Positions 59,401 to 64,000 of a stretch of DNA of 64,000 nt are shown piece by piece. Under the pieces are notes generated by a model that did not search any database, was not told the DNA's origin, and was given only the letters and a program-made list of their open reading frames with translations. Source of the DNA: Straminergon stramineum (taxonomy: Eukaryota > Streptophyta > Bryopsida > Hypnales > Calliergonaceae); the NCBI GenBank assembly GCA_963920665.1, contig OY987273.1, forward strand, positions 6,202,501-6,266,500. Reading direction: 5' to 3'. Position 1 is the stretch's first letter. The number at the start of each line of letters is the position of its first letter. The position numbers were made by a program, and so were the translations under genes.

Positions 59401-61262
59401 TTTGATTTTGAATCCCTTGATATCCTTAAACTTTGAAAGGGAAACAAGATCAGTCAACTCCCCTGCGGCGTGCTTTGTTAGAAAGCTTTCCCCGTGCTTC
59501 CATAGCGCATCTGGCAAAGTTATTATCTGAATCTCGTTCTTCAAATCTGTGGTTCCACCAATTGAAGTGCCATCGTTTTCAGGATTGATATTTTGAAATT
59601 GCTCAATGACAGCCCTTGTAAAACTCTAGAGCACCAAAATTGGCATCAATTTCTAATCATACCCATAGTAACCTCGATTCGAGGATACATCTGAATGGTT
59701 CAAAATATAGTCCATAGGTCGCATTTCTGGGTTTCTACTGCAAATGAGAATAAGATCTACTTCACAGCAAGAATGTGCTATCATCAAATCGACGATATGA
59801 TAGAATAGAAGATATTTACCTTATAATTGTTCACATTGAACATTGCCTTGTTACTTCTGCATGTATCTTCATTTGGATCATCAGTTGGACGTTTATAGGC
59901 CAACCAAATATTACGGCAACTAATGATTTGATTTCCCCATGTCGGCTAGGCATGGTCCAGATGGTTTGTGCAGTTGTAGAACTTCGAGATGTTTCTCAAT
60001 TTATTATGATCTTGTGACCAAACAATATAAGCATCCTACCTCTCTAGTTCCACCCTCCTAGCCTCTCCACAACCTAACTTTTGGAGCTCTTTTGAGGCCG
60101 TAATACTATGCTGGCCATTAATAATCATGAATCGCCCACTTTCAATCTCTTTCCAATTCTCGGGTTTCTTTTTGAGAAGTTGGTTATTTTTGTCGACAGG
60201 TGTCAAACATATTTTCTATCGCTGCTTAATATCGATGAGTTGGATGAGTTTGTTCTTGACGGCCTCAACTATGTCTCTTTGTAGGGTGCGAATGACATAT
60301 TGGTCAGATGCAATAATGCATTGCTTAATATCGGCACTGACGGTCTCCATGTCAAGCAAAAAACATTGCTTGTACTCTGCCCAAAAGTTTCGTTGGAGAA
60401 CGGCGAATCTTTCGTAGTCCTTCTGCGCTACTTCCGAGGTCAACGGGCCAGCTAAAATTGTTGTCAAGGCTGAGCCCGAACTTCCCGTAGGTCCAGTTCC
60501 AGCTGGAAGACTCTTCTTCCTTTTCTTGCTAGACTCAACTCCACCGGAAGTAGTTGAGCCTTTCCTTTTTGGCTCTAATCGGGCTTGACCAGGTGTTTTG
60601 TCTTTTCTCCCCAATCCAGGAGTCCCAGACGATTGTCTTGGACGAGAATCCAATTCCTGTCTTCTAGCTTGGGACTCCAGTCGACCAAGTGCCGGCCTTT
60701 GTTTGACATTCTCCAATGCGTATCGGTCCAATGTCTGAAAAATCAATCGCAGTCGTGTTGCGTTCGATTTTGCGGTGCTGTTTTTCCAAGGAACATATCC
60801 GTTGTTCTGAAATTCGTCATTCAGATACTCCATTTGTTACCCCTCTAGAAAAGTCATGAGATTTTCCAAGTCAAATTTTTCATGATACGATTTCACGTTG
60901 ATGACAATCGAGTGACAGTGGCCCATGTTGTTTCCATTGTCATCCACTTCCCGCAGAACTATAACGACATAGTTTCCTTGATGTTCCTCTATCAGGGTCA
61001 CTTTCTCTTTCATATTCCAGGGACTATAGTTTGTTGTCCCTCGGATTCGGTAGCGAAGGTAGACATAACTTTTCCACCGGTTTACACCAAAACTCCAAGT
61101 GTAGATATGCTCCTTAAACTCCCAAAGCGTCCCGTACGTGTCCTCCATTTCAGTGATGAAGGGTTCATTGTTTAATGGATTTATGAATGGTTGAAGATGA
61201 TGTGAAGTCACAGAATAATAGTAGTTGTCCGCTTGGTCCATTTTTACTTGTCTAGTAAACAT
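56468..61262 (-). pseudogene. second ParB-like gene (NGQHS) with acidic, Lys-rich C-terminal region
   Basis: Exon 1 runs from ATG 61262 to a GTAAAT donor after 59820, in one frame, with TAA at 60839 and TAGs at 60218 and near 60035 and 59951. RFMIINGQHSITASKELQKLG (about 60140-60078) resembles the DGQHR/ParB-type catalytic or binding loop. A Lys/Arg-rich stretch (SSKKRKKSL) before it could be a nuclear signal. Exon 2 (about 59740-58284; PKVSVLRTKVLMPDNLSHADW, LDILHAFAKLDENVLG) ends at a GTATAT donor; exon 3 starts at 58139 after TGTAG and stays in one frame to about 56670, broken by four TAG and two TAA. It is acidic (SDDDDIDHPHSSDDEEEEEG) with a Lys/Arg/Glu helix (WWQKDKEKRERRIARMAEKE). A final stretch in another frame (HTVSIESIELEVDHVSV) ends at 56468. 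No methyltransferase motif was seen here. Confidence 0.55.
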
Positions 61263-62218
61263 TCACACAAAGATGTAAGCAGTTTACTCAATTCTGATTC
61301 AAGGTCTATGCCGTTCTCTAGTTTCATATAGAGACATTTATTTCATAATCGCTAATGTGGTCTTTACAAATTACGTAAAATTCTATTATTTTTTATATCC
61401 CGTGATATTAATGATGGACTTATCATCGTATCGAGGATAGGTGTATCAACATCTCCGAAAATAGATTTTAGCATCAAAGTGAATTACCCATTATCAGTTA
61501 GAGGTTCAAAAATTTAACGAAGAATAAAGTATGCGTCTTTATATTTTAGTATTCTATATGCTTTGATGGAGATTCTACATGCCATTATCATCGAGTCGAT
61601 GATAATAGGTTGTTTTAAAAGAGATCTGTATGATATCGATTTAGTAAATATTTGTTTCTATATGTCTTATAGAGGAGAAAGTGGATGATGATTATGAAGT
61701 GATACTGATTATGTCTTTAAATTTTCATGTATTGAAATGTTTCTGATATTGTTATAATACATTGAATTATTTATCCTCACATCAACGATATTCAATGTGA
61801 TCTTCGACAATTAATTCTATCAATAAATATTGACGTGCTTCAGAGGTTCCATTCTTATCTGGGTCTACTGCAATATATAAACATTCAAGGAGCTATTTCT
61901 TTTCGATTTATGCTTAAACTGTCATGACATTAGAGTTTATGTTATCGTTGAGTCAATGATAGATGTCTAATTATGAAATTAGTGTTATCGTGTCATTTTA
62001 GGACTTGTTGATTTTTTTATTTAATGAAAAGACGTACATTATTTTGAATTTAAAATATCTATACGTAGATTTGTAGTCATCAAATTACATTTTATGATGG
62101 ATAGAATATCTTTTTGTGTGATTGGAGGGTGAATCTTGAGTATTGCGAGAGTTAGTTTTGGAACTATGTCTTTCACTTTATTCTCTACTGAAGGATAGAT
62201 ATCCTCGAGTCGAGGATA
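57088..62218. repeat. dispersed palindrome family based on TATCCTCGAGTCGAGGATA
   Basis: Copies: 57088-57108 (perfect, 21 bases, in coding sequence), 58179-58197 (perfect), 58256-58274, 59668-59688, 59779-59797, 61421-61439, 61584-61606 (perfect, 23 bases, TCATCGA arm variant), 61772-61790, 61943-61961, 62200-62218 (perfect). Two are in the 58.14-58.28 kb intron, one in the intron at 59.8 kb, five upstream of the gene. I did not see comparable copies outside 57-62.3 kb. The odd-length layout (arm, one central base, arm) is kept even in the imperfect copies. Confidence 0.75.
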
Positions 62219-62820
62219 GACTGAGAGAATTTGTAAATTCCACAGTTTAAGTGTGGAAACCCTAATTTCATTCCTAAACCCTAAATAATATTGAATTAAG
62301 ATTGAGGGTTTAGGGTACCTGGAACTTAAAATTCTTGGAGCTTCTTGAAATGGTCTTTTGTACAAAATTTGTGAGATTGTCACTTAACTTGGAAAACTAC
62401 AGTCACACTAAAAAGATGTCATTGCAATCCAAGGATAAGAACACAAGTAAATGAATTCCAAGAAATTCAAATCATTGATAGGATTAATGGAATTTCAATT
62501 CTAAAATCGGAGGCCTGAATGGATAATTCAATTAGGTACTGAAACTTCAGAACATCAACACTACAGACTACAAGAGCACAACTATGAACGATACAATACA
62601 AGACTAAGAAGAAATTTCCAAGAACCAAGTAGAAAACAAGCACATAACTTTCAATTGGAAATCAAACAGAAACACTAAACCAGTACTCACCAACCTCAAA
62701 CAAAAATAATGTTGGCACCTCCAACATTGTAGGGAAACACAGCATCTACAAAAATTCTCAATCTTACTCAGCAACTGAGATCGCAACTCAGAACACCACT
62801 GAAATGGCACGTGAAATCAA
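61263..62820. other. upstream region of the 61.3 kb gene, AT-rich
   Basis: Holds five palindrome copies listed separately and, at about 62276-62320, an inverted pair of telobox motifs (CCTAAACCCT ... AGGGTTTAGG) separated by about 27 bases. No coding region supported. Confidence 0.45.
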
Positions 62821-62822
62821 AT

Positions 62823-62935
62823 GTACACTCACACTCATACAACACTTACACTCACAGGGAATTACCTCTCACTCACACTCATAGAGAAACACTCACACTC
62901 ACAGAGAAACACTCGCTCACTCACAAACACACCCA
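62823..62935 (+). repeat. CACTCA microsatellite
   Basis: Irregular CACTCACA repeats interspersed with AGAGAAACACTCACAC copies (near 62883 and 62905). The longer open frames nearby come from this simple sequence. Confidence 0.65.
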
Positions 62936-63331
62936 AGCTTCTCGGTGGTGGAAGAGCTCCTCGCAAGCGCCAAATGCAAACTCCAAGCCGGCGCCACACT
63001 CAAACTCCAAGTCGTTGTACACGCCACGCACAAGCTCCTCTCTTGGCAGATGAAAGATCCATCCACATGCAAACTCCAAGCTAGTGCACAAAGACGCAAG
63101 AATCCAGCGCAGAAGAAACGGCGCAGAAGAAACTGAAGACCTGTCCCCGCGGAAGAAAAGGAAGATCTGTTCGCTCACAGGAGATTGGAAATCTAGGCGC
63201 AGAAGACCGAGGGAGAGAACCTCCCTAGGCAAAACCGAGCCACCAAAAGTACCCAAGCTTGCTGAACCGACCCTAAGAATTTGGTTTGGGGCTACCGAAC
63301 CAGCAGCTGCGGACTCAAAGCTAGAGCCGGC

Positions 63332-63548
63332 GTGGATTGACCCCCTCGCTTGTCCCCAACCTTGAAATTTTTAATTTTTCACACATGATAAAATTTTGAA
63401 ATTTTGAATTCGTATTTGCAATTAGAGGCCCCAAATTAGCTAGGAGAGGTAGATAAGAGAAATAAATCCAAATCACACAATAGGGGTCTTTTTCTTTTAC
63501 ATGCACCCCCGGAATGACTTTGGGGGACGAGCAAGGGGGTCAATCCAC
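63332..63548. mobile_element. 217-bp foldback MITE
   Basis: Ends are near-perfect inverted repeats of 26 bases: GTGGATTGACCCCCTCGCTT... at 63332-63357, and its reverse complement at 63523-63548 with two to three mismatches. Weaker similarity continues about 8 bases further outward. The interior is AT-rich and non-coding. No clear target-site duplication was seen, so superfamily is undetermined. Confidence 0.65.
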
Positions 63549-64000
63549 CCCAGCCCAAAGCTAGCATCTACTTCCCTAGTGTAAGGGGTTAAAAAATTGT
63601 AAATATTTCATCATGCTCTAATATAGTACTTACAGTGTGCAACCCTAAACCCTAAAGGCATAAATCAGTGTACTCTATCAGTCCAGATGAGTTATACTTT
63701 TATATGAAGAAAGCATTTTTTTGAGGATTTAACCCTTGAACTCCGGACTAGTGACCATGGAAATCAAGCATTTTGGAACTGTATGACCTCATCCACTTTA
63801 AAAAAACCAAAAATACTCATTGGGAGTCAAACTACGGTAGAAGATTTTCCCTTTCCACCCCTAATTTCTTGAATGAATAGTTGCGGTTTTGTCTTAGAAA
63901 GGAGAATTCTTTGACATTCATCAGCCAAAAAAAGTCTACCACGTTGTTTAGGGGTTAAAGGGACTAATCCTATGAAACCATAGATTGGCCTAGGCATGCC
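63549..64000. other. unassigned right edge
   Basis: AT-rich with CCCTAAACCCTAAA near 63643. Nothing else supported. Confidence 0.4.

Noticed and set aside
949..61262. TAG recoded as glutamine (alternative nuclear genetic code)
   Set aside because: Six TGA stops share one frame with five TAGs at 12.6-15.1 kb, frameshifts are common, and TAA stops also occur at likely Gln sites; decay explains all of these together. Checking conserved single-copy genes of the species would settle it.
62811..63365. Open frames over the CACTCA microsatellite
   Set aside because: Translation is low-complexity Thr/His/Leu sequence driven by the repeat; no independent coding support.
1..64000. LTR retrotransposon
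   Set aside because: No reverse transcriptase (YxDD), integrase or paired long terminal repeats were found, although plant intergenic DNA usually holds them.

Overview
The window looks like repeat-rich nuclear chromatin from a plant. The reasons are dispersed TTTAGGG/CCCTAAA telobox motifs, an AT-rich background, hAT-type and Mutator-like (MULE) transposase relics, tRNA-like B-boxes that suggest SINEs, a foldback MITE, GT-AG introns and no bacterial-style operons. A seedless land plant or close streptophyte relative is my best guess, but the sequence alone does not settle this. I found no rRNA, no confident functional tRNA, no CRISPR array, no reverse transcriptase and no ordinary single-copy housekeeping gene. 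Almost every recognisable coding region is interrupted by stop codons. Most of these are TAG or TGA where Gln or Arg is expected, as produced by C-to-T change at CAG and CGA codons, so much of the window reads as methylated, decaying mobile or low-copy DNA.

Region by region: 0.9-2.1 kb and 3.2-4.4 kb are two decayed genes with similar TATA-containing promoter blocks; the second is a protein-kinase-fold relic. 6.35-9.5 kb is a large transposase-like relic with a helix-turn-helix-like segment and a conserved SDGCANQFK / SSHGKG core. 10.1-10.8 kb is a small ORF whose seven internal stops are all TAG. 12.6-15.1 kb (+), 17.7-16.3 kb (-) and 25.1-26.7 kb (+) are three members of one gene family that I do not recognise: a shared N-terminal domain with a W...CHI.K.F...N..NL.Y signature, then acidic and coiled-coil regions, and in one copy a RING finger. 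21.1-19.5 kb (-) is a better preserved copy of the kinase-like gene. GC-rich tracts built on a CCCGCGGTCGCC-type motif lie on the 5' side of these genes in a constant orientation relative to transcription. 27.5-32.6 kb holds a hAT transposase relic flanked by the same kind of tract. 32.6-36.8 kb is gene-poor.

The most interesting part is 36.8-62.2 kb. On the minus strand, 47.9-40.7 kb is a gene of about 13 exons in which a ParB-like domain (DGNHR) precedes a methyltransferase-like domain arranged like a beta-class DNA methyltransferase. Eleven consecutive exons join in frame. Its second intron contains about twelve copies of a 116-bp tandem repeat, each with a CCTCG/CGAGG hairpin. A MULE-type transposase with a SWIM zinc finger is transcribed away from it at 48.4-52.2 kb. 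Heptamer-built inverted repeats at 39.93-39.98 and 53.07-53.11 kb enclose the pair, so it may be one composite element of about 13 kb. A third gene (39.7-36.8 kb, minus) lies just outside. From 61.3 to 54.2 kb on the minus strand there is a second, unrelated ParB-like (NGQHS) gene followed by an FCP1/HAD-phosphatase-like exon and a GC-richer ORF. Its introns and upstream DNA carry about ten copies of a palindrome based on TATCCTCGAGTCGAGGATA. Both ParB-like genes are thus associated with CCTCG/CGAGG palindromes, which raises the unproven idea of a self-bound, parS-like site. The window ends with a CA-rich microsatellite and a 217-bp MITE.
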